NCBI GenBank assembly: GCA_017559955.1
Contig: JAFYPQ010000042.1
Coordinates: 61,031 to 125,030, forward strand
Direction of reading: 5' to 3'
Source: Bacteroidales bacterium
GTDB lineage: Bacteria; Bacteroidota; Bacteroidia; Bacteroidales; G3-4614
Length of the DNA stretch: 64,000 bases
In this document: positions 57,115-64,000 of the stretch, in pieces
How the letters are laid out: the number at the start of each line of letters is the position of its first letter
Position numbering within the stretch: position 1 is the first letter of the stretch
The notes under the pieces: model-generated
Told to the model about the DNA's origin: nothing
What the model saw: only the letters and a program-made list of their open reading frames with translations
Database searches by the model: none
Program-made: the position numbers and the translations under genes

Positions 57115-57131
57115 TCCTAAACCTGGTCTCT

Positions 57132-58136
57132 CTATTTTACCTCCCAAGTACCTTCGCTTAGTAATAGATCTCGAAGAGTTTTACCTGGTTTTTTATCTCT
57201 AACTTCTTCCATCTGACGTTTAACCTCTTCGTCGTAGCAAAGAGCTTCGGCAGAGCGAATAACTCCAACGGCAAGAGGAAGTTCGTGTCCGTCCATCATT
57301 GCAAGGCGAAGATGTAAGAAACTGTCTTTTGTGGTAGCGTCGTGAACTAAGATGTCGTCCATTGTAACTCCATTCTCACCAATCTTAACCGCTTTTAAAT
57401 TGAGTCCGTCAAGAACCAATCCTTTATCCATATCTTTACCAAACAACATCTTTTCTCCATGTTTTAGGTGGATTGTGCGTTCAGCCCTAAACTCTTTGTC
57501 TGCAACAAATTTATGAATTTGGTCATTGAAGATTACGCAATTTTGTAATACCTCAACAACTGAAGCTCCTTTATGTTTTGCAGCCTCAACCATAACTTCT
57601 TTTGCTGTTACGAGGTCAACATCAATTGTACGAGCAAAGAAGTTTCCTCTTGCACCAAAAGTAAGCTCAGCAGGAATAAAAGGATCCTCGACAGTACCAT
57701 AAGGTGATGATTTAGTAACAGCACCTCTGTCGCTGGTTGGTGAGTATTGACCTTTTGTCAAACCATAAATCTTGTTATTCAAAAGAAGAATGTTAAGGTT
57801 TACGTTACGACGTATCTCGTGAATAAAGTGGTTACCACCAATAGCGAGACAGTCGCCATCGCCAGAAACTTGCCATACTGTCAAATCGGGGTTGGCAGTT
57901 TTAACGCCTGTTGCAATAGCTCCCGAACGTCCGTGTATAGTGTGGAATCCGTAAGTTCCCATGTAGTAGGGTAGGCGTGAAGAACAACCGATACCCGAAA
58001 TTACTGCAACCTTATGAGGAGGGATACCTACCTCTGCCATTGCCTTTTGTAGAGTGTTTACCACAGCGTGGTCGCCACAACCGGGACACCAACGCACATA
58101 TTGGTCGCTCTTAAAATCTTTTGCTGTATATTTCAT
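57132..58136 (-). CDS. korB: 2-oxoglutarate (2-oxoacid):ferredoxin oxidoreductase, beta subunit
   Basis: Thiamine-pyrophosphate subunit of the enzyme that oxidatively decarboxylates a 2-oxoacid to acyl-CoA with reduced ferredoxin. The iron-sulphur/TPP motif WCPGCGDH (Cys17, Cys20) starts the protein, and the TPP-Mg motif GDGDCLAIGGNHFIHEIRRN with LLNNKIYGLT (about 92-127) follows. 334 residues, as usual for KorB. It follows korA after 12 bases. 2-Oxoglutarate is the likely substrate; branched-chain or other 2-oxoacids are possible. Oxygen-sensitive enzymes of this kind point to an anaerobe. Confidence 0.92.
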   Translation of the reverse strand: MKYTAKDFKSDQYVRWCPGCGDHAVVNTLQKAMAEVGIPPHKVAVISGIGCSSRLPYYMGTYGFHTIHGRSGAIATGVKTANPDLTVWQVSGDGDCLAIGGNHFIHEIRRNVNLNILLLNNKIYGLTKGQYSPTSDRGAVTKSSPYGTVEDPFIPAELTFGARGNFFARTIDVDLVTAKEVMVEAAKHKGASVVEVLQNCVIFNDQIHKFVADKEFRAERTIHLKHGEKMLFGKDMDKGLVLDGLNLKAVKIGENGVTMDDILVHDATTKDSFLHLRLAMMDGHELPLAVGVIRSAEALCYDEEVKRQMEEVRDKKPGKTLRDLLLSEGTWEVK

Positions 58137-58148
58137 AGTTATATCCTC

Positions 58149-59993
58149 CTATAAACTTTTAAGAAAATCAACAATTTCGCTAACCATAAATGGTTGACCT
58201 TGTACTTTATTAAATTTCTTAACCTGTAATCCCTCTATTTTAGAAACGAGGTGAGTTGCAAATTGTCCATTATTCAATTCGCAAACAACCACATTCTTGT
58301 ATTTTTTAAGAACTTCTTCGGTGTTGGCAGGAAGCGGATTTATGTAGCGGAAATGAGCAAGAGCGGTTTTTTTGCCCATTGCATTCATCTCTTCAACAGC
58401 CGAAACAAGATGTCCGTAAGTACCACCCCAGCCTACAACTAATGTATCGGCGCTTTCGTCTCCTTCAACATTCAATGGCTCTACGCAGTTTGCAATATAT
58501 TCAATTTTGTTTTTACGAATATCTACCATCTTTTGGTGATTTACGGGGTCGGTTGATATGGCACTTGTTGCAGCATCCTTTTCCAAACCTCCCAAGCGGT
58601 GCATAAATCCTTCGGTTCCGGGTATAGCCCAGTAGCGAACAAGAGTCTCTGCATTGCGTTTGTAAGGTTTCCAACCCTCTTCCAACATTTCGGGTTTAAC
58701 AAAGTTGGGTTTTATTTCGGGGAATTCATTATTTTCAGGAATACGCCATGCAGCAGAACCATTTGCAATAAAGGCATCGGTAAGTAAAATTACAGGAGTC
58801 ATATGCTCCAAGGCAATTTTTGCAGCATTGAAAGCCATATCAAAACAGTCTGTCGGAGTAGCAGCAGCCAAAACAACTGCAGGCGACTCTCCATTACGTC
58901 CGTATAGAGCTTGAAGAAGGTCTGTCTGTTCGGTTTTTGTTGGCAATCCTGTTGAAGGTCCTCCACGTTGAACATCTATTACCACCAAAGGAAGCTCTGC
59001 CATAACAGCTAAGCCTATAGCTTCACTCTTAAGAGCCAATCCGGGTCCTGAGGTAGATGTCGCTGCCAAGTTGCCTGCAAATGAAGCTCCAATGGCTGTA
59101 CATACACCGGCAATTTCATCTTCTGCCTGAACCACTTTAACGCCTAAATCTTTGCGTTTGGCAAGTTCGTGCAAAATGTCTGTTGCAGGAGTAATGGGGT
59201 AGCTACCCAAAAATAGAGGAAGTCCCGATTTCTCCGAAGCCATAATCAAACCTAATGCTGTAGCTCTGTTTCCATTAATATCTGTGTAAATACCGGGGCG
59301 TTGAGCTTTACTCTCGATGCGGTATGTAGAAACCGAAGCGTGGATGTTGTTGCCGTAATCGTATCCGGCAGTCATTACCTTTAGATTAGCTTCAAGGATT
59401 GAGGGCTTTTTGCCAAATTTATTAGATAATAGTTTTGACGCTTGATCTATTGGACGATCAAATAGCCAACAAACCAAACCAAGAGCAAACATATTTTTGC
59501 ATCTCATAATCGATTTATTATCCATTCCGCTGTCAGCAAGAGCAGCAGCCACCATCGATGATATTGCAACAGGAACTATCTGTGTTGTTGCAGGAGCCCC
59601 AATTTCAGCAAATGGGTCATCGGTTTTAAATGCTGCTTTGTCTAAATCGCTTTTGGCAAAAGAGTCGGTATCATAAATTACAATACCGTCATTTTTTAAA
59701 AACTTGAAATTGGTTTTAAGAGCTGCGGGATTCATTGCCACTAAAACATCAGCTTTATCACCCGGAGTATAAACACCATTACCAATGTGTACTTGAAATC
59801 CCGAAACACCACCAAGAGTCCCTTGAGGAGCACGAATTTCGGCAGGGTAGTCGGGGAATGTAGATATTTCGTTACCGATTGCGGCAGAAATATTAGAGAA
59901 GATGTTTCCTGCTAATTGCATACCATCTCCCGAGTCTCCCGAGAAACGTACAACAACCTTCTCTACATTTTTTACTTTTGTTGCCTCTGACAT
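58149..59993 (-). CDS. korA: 2-oxoglutarate (2-oxoacid):ferredoxin oxidoreductase, fused gamma-alpha subunit
   Basis: Partner of KorB. The N-terminal gamma domain (about 10-195; RFSGDSGDGMQLAGNIFSNI and FPDYPAEIRAPQG) is fused to the alpha pyrimidine-binding domain (about 220-460; FLGSYPITPATDILHELAK, QAEDEIAGVCTAIGASFAG and TSTSGPGLALKSEA). A C-terminal domain ends about 614. This gamma-alpha fusion is the usual KorA layout in Bacteroidetes. It is first gene of the korA-korB operon, with a minus-strand -7 box at 60077-60084. The enzyme links glutamate and central carbon metabolism to ferredoxin. Confidence 0.93.
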   Translation of the reverse strand: MSEATKVKNVEKVVVRFSGDSGDGMQLAGNIFSNISAAIGNEISTFPDYPAEIRAPQGTLGGVSGFQVHIGNGVYTPGDKADVLVAMNPAALKTNFKFLKNDGIVIYDTDSFAKSDLDKAAFKTDDPFAEIGAPATTQIVPVAISSMVAAALADSGMDNKSIMRCKNMFALGLVCWLFDRPIDQASKLLSNKFGKKPSILEANLKVMTAGYDYGNNIHASVSTYRIESKAQRPGIYTDINGNRATALGLIMASEKSGLPLFLGSYPITPATDILHELAKRKDLGVKVVQAEDEIAGVCTAIGASFAGNLAATSTSGPGLALKSEAIGLAVMAELPLVVIDVQRGGPSTGLPTKTEQTDLLQALYGRNGESPAVVLAAATPTDCFDMAFNAAKIALEHMTPVILLTDAFIANGSAAWRIPENNEFPEIKPNFVKPEMLEEGWKPYKRNAETLVRYWAIPGTEGFMHRLGGLEKDAATSAISTDPVNHQKMVDIRKNKIEYIANCVEPLNVEGDESADTLVVGWGGTYGHLVSAVEEMNAMGKKTALAHFRYINPLPANTEEVLKKYKNVVVCELNNGQFATHLVSKIEGLQVKKFNKVQGQPFMVSEIVDFLKSL

Positions 59994-60076
59994 AATATTC
60001 AGTTCTTTATACTATAAAATTCAGTAGTAGAAATAGTTAAGAGTTTCAAACTCTCTCAATATCTATTTTTCTTTAT

Positions 60077-60084
60077 CAAAGGTA
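60077..60084 (-). promoter_or_regulatory. -7 box (minus strand) for korA
   Basis: CAAAGGTA on the plus strand reads TACCTTTG on the minus strand, 84 bases before the korA start. Confidence 0.65.
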
Positions 60085-60176
60085 CAAAGTAATAAAAAAT
60101 TAAAGTAATAAGCAACTCTAAAATATTAGATTGTGTTAAAAGTTTTACACTTGCTCTAAAGTTGTAACATATAATT

Positions 60177-60205
60177 AATGAGCAGAGAAAACACCTCTGC
60201 TCATT
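60177..60205 (-). terminator. Hairpin after the propeller gene
   Basis: AATGAGCAGAG-AAAACAC-CTCTGCTCATT, a perfect 11-bp stem about 100 bases past the gene's stop on the minus strand. The tail (AATTATATG) is only moderately T-rich. Confidence 0.6.
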
Positions 60206-60214
60206 ATATAGAGA

Positions 60215-60248
60215 TATCCTCACCCCCAACCCCTCTCCGGAAGAGAGG
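60215..60248. repeat. GC-rich palindromic repeat, intergenic copy
   Basis: TATCCTCACCCCC-AA-CCCCTCTCCGG-AAGAGAGG, a strong contrast to the AT-rich surroundings. The palindrome CCCCTCT/AGAGGGG (60230-60250) closes around CCGGAAG. It matches the copy at 60393-60426 at 31 of 34 positions. Confidence 0.8.
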
Positions 60249-60303
60249 GGAGATGAGAGAGGTGCAAACCTCAATGGACTTATACATTCTTAGTTTTCAG
60301 CAA

Positions 60304-61560
60304 TTAATTACAAATTACCTTTACAACTTCGTTATTTACATTTACGATTATCACACCATTTAATGTTGCAGGAAGAGGAATTTGGATAGAGGTATCCTCA
60401 CCCCCTGCCTCTCTCCGGAAGAGAGGAGTGCCGAGAGAGTTATAAACCTCTACGGAGGTTATGCCTTCCTCTTTTTCAATATTAAGCACTCCGTTGGCAA
60501 TATACGCTTTTGTTTTGTTTGCGTCAATAACAGTCTCGCTAATTCCCATTACTGCGGGAGTAAGGTCGATTGTCTCAAATTCATTGTTTTGGAATTTCAA
60601 CAATTTATCGTCTTTTAACAATATCCAAACAATATCTCCATCGCATAGAATTGAACGGGCTTCGTTATAATCCGGGCAAGTATATGTGGTAAAATCAGTT
60701 CCATCATACTTCATCAATGTTGTAGATGATGAGAACCATATATTACCTATATCATCAGTGTCGTTAGCATAAAATTGGGTAGCAGGTATATTGGGGTTGG
60801 TAACATTTGTCATGATACTATCTTTCCCCGTTATTTGATTATAGCAATGTATTCCATCTTCTATAGCAAACCAAACATTGTCATTTTTATCTATGGCTAT
60901 CGAAGAAATATTTTTCTCTCCACCTATTAAAATTTTACTTATTAAGGATTCTCCTTTCTTTAAACACAATAAATGGTTATAATCTCCATATATTGCAATC
61001 CATAAATTATCTTTACTATCGAACTGAGTGTCTGTTATGGAACATAGTACAGCAGAAGACATATTGTCTGGAACACTATAATAGAATGGATATTCAATGT
61101 TATCTATATTCGCAGGGAATATATTACCTCTTGACGTAATCCACAATGAGTTTGATTTATCATAACTACAGGATAGCGAAGATAATAGATTTCCGTAAAA
61201 GTATGCTTCATAAAGTTTTGTTTCTTCTCCGTCGAAAATATAAACTCCTTTACTGTCTTCATAATACAAATACTCTGCACTCGGAGCAACAGTGTATAAT
61301 ATATAATTATTTGGCGTAACAGAAATCATAATTATCTGTTCATCTGCACATGTTCCCAAATTTTCAGATACATTATATATCTCTTTATTTACATCGTTAT
61401 ATTTTATAATTCCTTTGCTGGTGGCAATTAATAAATTCACATCGTATTTTGACATTCTATTTGAATAGTATTCATCAACCCAAGGCATATTATAAGATTG
61501 CTTTGAGAATACGTTATGTGTTATTAAAATAAACAATGCTAATATAAATATTTGTTTCAT
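60304..61560 (-). CDS. Secreted beta-propeller protein with T9SS-like C-terminal tail
   Basis: Signal peptide 1-20 (ending NVFSK). About residues 25-335 consist of repeated WYAT-like propeller blades of the two-component-regulator-propeller kind (DSKDNLWIAIYGD, DKNDNVWFAIEDG, DDIGNIWFSSSTT), here without membrane or kinase parts. The last 75 residues (VLNIEKEEGITSVEVYNSLG, then LNGVIIVNVNNEVVKVI) resemble a type A T9SS sorting domain. Inside this tail, residues about 378-390 (PLFRREAGGEDTS) come from a GC-rich repeat element inserted in frame. Probably a surface or secreted protein, function unknown. It is AT-rich like its upstream neighbours. Confidence 0.75.
   Translation of the reverse strand: MKQIFILALFILITHNVFSKQSYNMPWVDEYYSNRMSKYDVNLLIATSKGIIKYNDVNKEIYNVSENLGTCADEQIIMISVTPNNYILYTVAPSAEYLYYEDSKGVYIFDGEETKLYEAYFYGNLLSSLSCSYDKSNSLWITSRGNIFPANIDNIEYPFYYSVPDNMSSAVLCSITDTQFDSKDNLWIAIYGDYNHLLCLKKGESLISKILIGGEKNISSIAIDKNDNVWFAIEDGIHCYNQITGKDSIMTNVTNPNIPATQFYANDTDDIGNIWFSSSTTLMKYDGTDFTTYTCPDYNEARSILCDGDIVWILLKDDKLLKFQNNEFETIDLTPAVMGISETVIDANKTKAYIANGVLNIEKEEGITSVEVYNSLGTPLFRREAGGEDTSIQIPLPATLNGVIIVNVNNEVVKVICN
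60393..60426. repeat. GC-rich palindromic repeat, copy inside a gene
   Basis: Same element as at 60215-60248, offset by exactly 178 bases, lying in frame within the sorting-domain region of the propeller gene and translated as PLFRREAGGED. Confidence 0.8.
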
Positions 61561-61575
61561 ATTTTGTGTTTTATA

Positions 61576-62055
61576 CTATTTAACATTAATTTTTTTTGCA
61601 TTTATATTACCATTTAAGTAATACGCCACAACATAGTTCCCGCATGGAACATTTATGTTATGCTCATACATTCCTGCTTGAACTCTTATTTCAGGAACTA
61701 CAGTTTGTATGAAGTTTGTTTTTAAATTCACAACTTCAATGCTATATATAGATGCTTCTTCTATATCTATATTAATTTTGATAGTATTACTTGATGAAGT
61801 GATATTGAAATCATCTGTATTACTAAAACTTCTTCCTGTTCCGTAATTAGAAACATTTGTTCGTTCTTCAATCATATTTTGAATAAACAAATTAACCTTT
61901 GAGGTTTGGGTGCGTATTACATTTTCCATATTGCTATTATCAAATGCCATCCTCCAAATTTCTTTAGTATCTTTAGATGAATAGGCAAAGTCTTGAATTA
62001 ATAACATAGCGATAAAATCACCTTCTGCAAATTTACTATATACCGAATTCTCCAT
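61576..62055 (-). pseudogene. Detached C-terminal part of the large secreted protein (T9SS-like tail)
   Basis: A 159-residue frame without a signal peptide that ends in a type IX-like sorting domain (IYSIEVVNLKTNFIQ, then GNYVVAYYLNGNINAKKINVK). A protein with this tail but no signal peptide could not use the pathway. It overlaps the upstream gene by 20 bases in another frame, and deleting one A from the AAAA run near 62056 joins the two as NIEMENSVYSKF. So it is most likely the rest of that gene, separated by a frameshift. An independent small gene translated by coupling is possible but less likely. Confidence 0.65.
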
Positions 62056-63991
62056 TTTCTATATTTTGCATACATGTTAATAGTGCTGTGTATTGAGAAT
62101 ATTCTTTATGAGACCACAAGTTAGCTTTATTTTTATATTGCTCAACACATAGTTTCCAATTATTATAGAGTGTCTCAAAATTGGATTTTTGTATTGAAGG
62201 AATATTTATAGTAATATTATTTATAATTTCCAAATCAGTATCAGTTAATAAATCTGTTTCAACAATTATATCCTCTTCTGCTACTTGCTCTTGTATTGTT
62301 CTGAATGAATATGTGGAATTTTCATCGATAGGTCTATAATATGCCACTATTTGACCATATCCAGGTAATGAATCATTGCCTCTTAGAGCATGGCATGGAT
62401 GGAATAATCTAACTCCTAATCCCAACTTACTTTCCCAATCATATCCATGAGGAATTCCGTCATATATATTATTTCTTATGGAAGCATGAGTAAACGTCGT
62501 ATCACCATTAGGTTCTATTATTCCCCACAATGCAACTACTGCATTTACAGAATCATTTCCACTACGAGTATATCTTTGCATAGATGAAGGCCTTTGGAAA
62601 GTTTCTGTTCTACTATGCACTGGCTGATTATTGTATAAACTGTCAAACCACAAAATATTATTGTTTCCAACAGAATTACTAGGCCAAAGATTCTCATAAG
62701 TAATCCCTGCACTCCAGCTAATACAATTATATCGTTCTATATTAGAATTTCGTATTGCGGATACAATTGCATCTTCGTGTTTAAGCATAGGGAATCCAGC
62801 TATATTCCAACTTGTTTCAGATTCTCCTCTTAATTTAGAATGATATACATCGCACCATTCTACATTTGAAAATGTTCCAGGATTCGCAGATGAAAAGAAT
62901 ATTGTATGCCTAGGAGGGAAATAATATTGTCCTCCGCTTACATAATATCTTATTCTCGCATTCTTCCCCCAATAGAAATCAGATAAGGTATTATTATTAT
63001 CATTGTATGCTACAATGATTGGAGGACCATTATCTCTATATTTTTTTAACCATAATATGGGGTCTGCCTCTTGATTCATACTTTCACTACCAACCCATGT
63101 ATTTGTGGTAAATATATTATAATAACCACCTATTACTGAATATGCTTCTTTTATAAAGGATACATCTATATTTACACTTGAAACATAGCTATACTTATAT
63201 AGAGTAGAATTAATTCTTAATGAAGCATATCCAAATTCATTATTTGCTTCTAAAAGGACATAGTAGTTCCCTGCAGGTATAGAATCTTGCCAATGGATAT
63301 ACTTATTATTAGTTGAAACACTTTCTGAGTAAGAGAAATCCGTATTAAATATATACGCAGTGTATTCTACTTTACTTTCATATGGTCCAAACATTGGATC
63401 GTTTGCTGTCGGGGCATATAATGTTAAGGATGTCTTCTCGCTGAAGCTCAAAGGAATATATGTAGTATAAAAATGTGGATGATTTCTATAAAAACCATAA
63501 TATATAGAATCAGACATTAAGACAGAAGAAGATTCAGATATTGTAGTAATTTTGTTTTGAGCTGCACTTTCTTTTAATGAGAAAGGCTTGTACTCAATAT
63601 AATTTTTTACGTTTGACACCAAAGGCACATCATCTCTTCCTGAAATGAATTGAATGGTGTTTTCTCCCTTATTAAGGGTTACGGCATTACCTGTTGTATT
63701 GGCAGACTGCCAGCCATAGGTATTAAAAGTAATAGGGCTGGATAGTGTCGTTCCATTTACTTTAAGAGTAACAGAAGTGAAAGAACCATCTTCGTACTCT
63801 CCGGGCATAATCAGGAATGATAAATCGCAAGTTTGAGTTTCGGGAGATGTTACCTCAAATGTTGCAACACCTTTGCCATCGATCGAAGAACAACCTAAAG
63901 CTTTTGAAGCCACTTTTAGGTTTGATGCAACTATCTCCAATGATAGAGATAACGATATTAGCAGTGCTAACAAAATGTAGAACTTTTTCAT
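62036..63991 (-). CDS. Large secreted protein with a papain-like (DUF7689-type) region, probably truncated by frameshift
   Basis: Signal peptide 1-23 (LLALLISLSLSLEIVAS). Residues about 25-125 resemble a carbohydrate-binding beta-sandwich (VTLKVNGTTLS, FISGRDDVPLVSNVKNYIEY). Residues about 425-560 contain ERYNCISWSAGITYENLWP, THASIRNNIYDGIPHGYDWE and HPCHALRG...YGQIVAYYRP. This is the Cys-His pattern of the DUF7689-like proteins, which suggests a papain-like fold (inference). The end is helical and stops abruptly at NIENGEFGI. The missing tail seems to lie in the next frame. The gene is AT-rich and has no recognisable partner here. Its promoter is beyond the window end. Confidence 0.6.
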   Translation of the reverse strand: MKKFYILLALLISLSLSLEIVASNLKVASKALGCSSIDGKGVATFEVTSPETQTCDLSFLIMPGEYEDGSFTSVTLKVNGTTLSSPITFNTYGWQSANTTGNAVTLNKGENTIQFISGRDDVPLVSNVKNYIEYKPFSLKESAAQNKITTISESSSVLMSDSIYYGFYRNHPHFYTTYIPLSFSEKTSLTLYAPTANDPMFGPYESKVEYTAYIFNTDFSYSESVSTNNKYIHWQDSIPAGNYYVLLEANNEFGYASLRINSTLYKYSYVSSVNIDVSFIKEAYSVIGGYYNIFTTNTWVGSESMNQEADPILWLKKYRDNGPPIIVAYNDNNNTLSDFYWGKNARIRYYVSGGQYYFPPRHTIFFSSANPGTFSNVEWCDVYHSKLRGESETSWNIAGFPMLKHEDAIVSAIRNSNIERYNCISWSAGITYENLWPSNSVGNNNILWFDSLYNNQPVHSRTETFQRPSSMQRYTRSGNDSVNAVVALWGIIEPNGDTTFTHASIRNNIYDGIPHGYDWESKLGLGVRLFHPCHALRGNDSLPGYGQIVAYYRPIDENSTYSFRTIQEQVAEEDIIVETDLLTDTDLEIINNITINIPSIQKSNFETLYNNWKLCVEQYKNKANLWSHKEYSQYTALLTCMQNIENGEFGI

Positions 63992-64000
63992 AATAGCCTC

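Larger units (their letters stand above)
56698..57131. other. Repeat-filled intergenic region
   Basis: No gene. It contains the promoter of the receiver-PPDK_N gene, the 85-bp tandem repeats (listed separately) and, near the korB end, the imperfect hairpin AAAAAGGTACTGCC...GCAATACCTTTTT (57086-57114), which is a likely terminator of the korAB transcript (T-runs on both strands). Confidence 0.6.
60085..60303. other. Spacer between korA and the propeller gene
   Basis: No gene. Together with the korA leader it makes a 310-base gap. It holds a perfect 11-bp hairpin (60177-60205) and one copy of the GC-rich palindromic repeat (60215-60250). Confidence 0.6.

Noticed and set aside
60056..60274. Minus-strand frame with the peptide PLSSGEGLGVRI
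   Set aside because: It arises from translation of the GC-rich palindromic repeat and its flanks; it is a repeat artefact rather than a gene.

Overview
The window is a chromosomal segment of an anaerobic, AT-rich member of the Bacteroidales. Evidence for this: repeated -7 boxes of the Bacteroidetes type (TAnnTTTG), weak or absent Shine-Dalgarno sequences, type IX secretion (T9SS) style C-terminal tails, an archaeal-type prolyl-tRNA synthetase, a fused 2-oxoacid:ferredoxin oxidoreductase, families seen mainly in this phylum (DUF2851, DUF4294, 477-residue LepB), and many secreted glycoside hydrolases. The species cannot be named from sequence alone. I saw no rRNA, tRNA, CRISPR array, transposase or prophage.

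Layout. 0-6 kb: secreted protein of unknown function, serine acetyltransferase, THUMP rRNA methyltransferase and a dipeptidyl peptidase IV. 6-13 kb: AraC regulator divergent from a complete RND efflux pump (adaptor, pump, outer-membrane factor). 13-18.4 kb: DUF2851, then dapB-lepB-wbqC-MFS on the plus strand. 18.5-23 kb: nagA, a NERD-domain protein, DUF4294, a radical SAM protein and a lipoprotein, separated by low-complexity repeat blocks with mini-hairpins. 23-46 kb: a glycan-degradation region (GH29, GH84, GH2, two GH20, MFS transporter, GH130, GH92), interrupted by an XRE-cupin/acyl-CoA ligase pair and proB. 46-51.4 kb: housekeeping genes proS, M23-LysM peptidase, phoH, purC and ubiE/menG. 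51.4-60 kb, minus strand: flavin reductase, coiled-coil protein, receiver-PPDK_N protein, then korB/korA. 60-64 kb, minus strand: secreted propeller protein and a large secreted protein that looks split by a frameshift.

How the genes fit together. The glycan genes match dismantling of complex N-glycans outside the cytoplasm: fucose (GH29), galactose (GH2), GlcNAc (GH20, GH84) and alpha-mannose (GH92). The leftover Man-beta-1,4-GlcNAc could be imported by the MFS transporter and split by the GH130 phosphorylase, with NagA handling GlcNAc-6-P. No SusC/SusD pair and no endo-glycosidase is in the window.

Most unusual observations: (1) the MFS transporter of this locus carries a thirteenth membrane segment and a carboxypeptidase-regulatory-like domain, and a run of seven C at its stop codon separates it by one base from a CW_7 (Cpl-7 type, peptidoglycan-binding) domain in the next frame; (2) a GC-rich palindromic repeat occurs once between genes and once in frame inside the propeller protein; (3) an 85-bp perfect tandem repeat has a diverged relative 42 kb away, and both carry promoter-like boxes; (4) TTAGTTGTTAG-type repeat blocks with GC-rich mini-hairpins flank AT-rich orphan genes.
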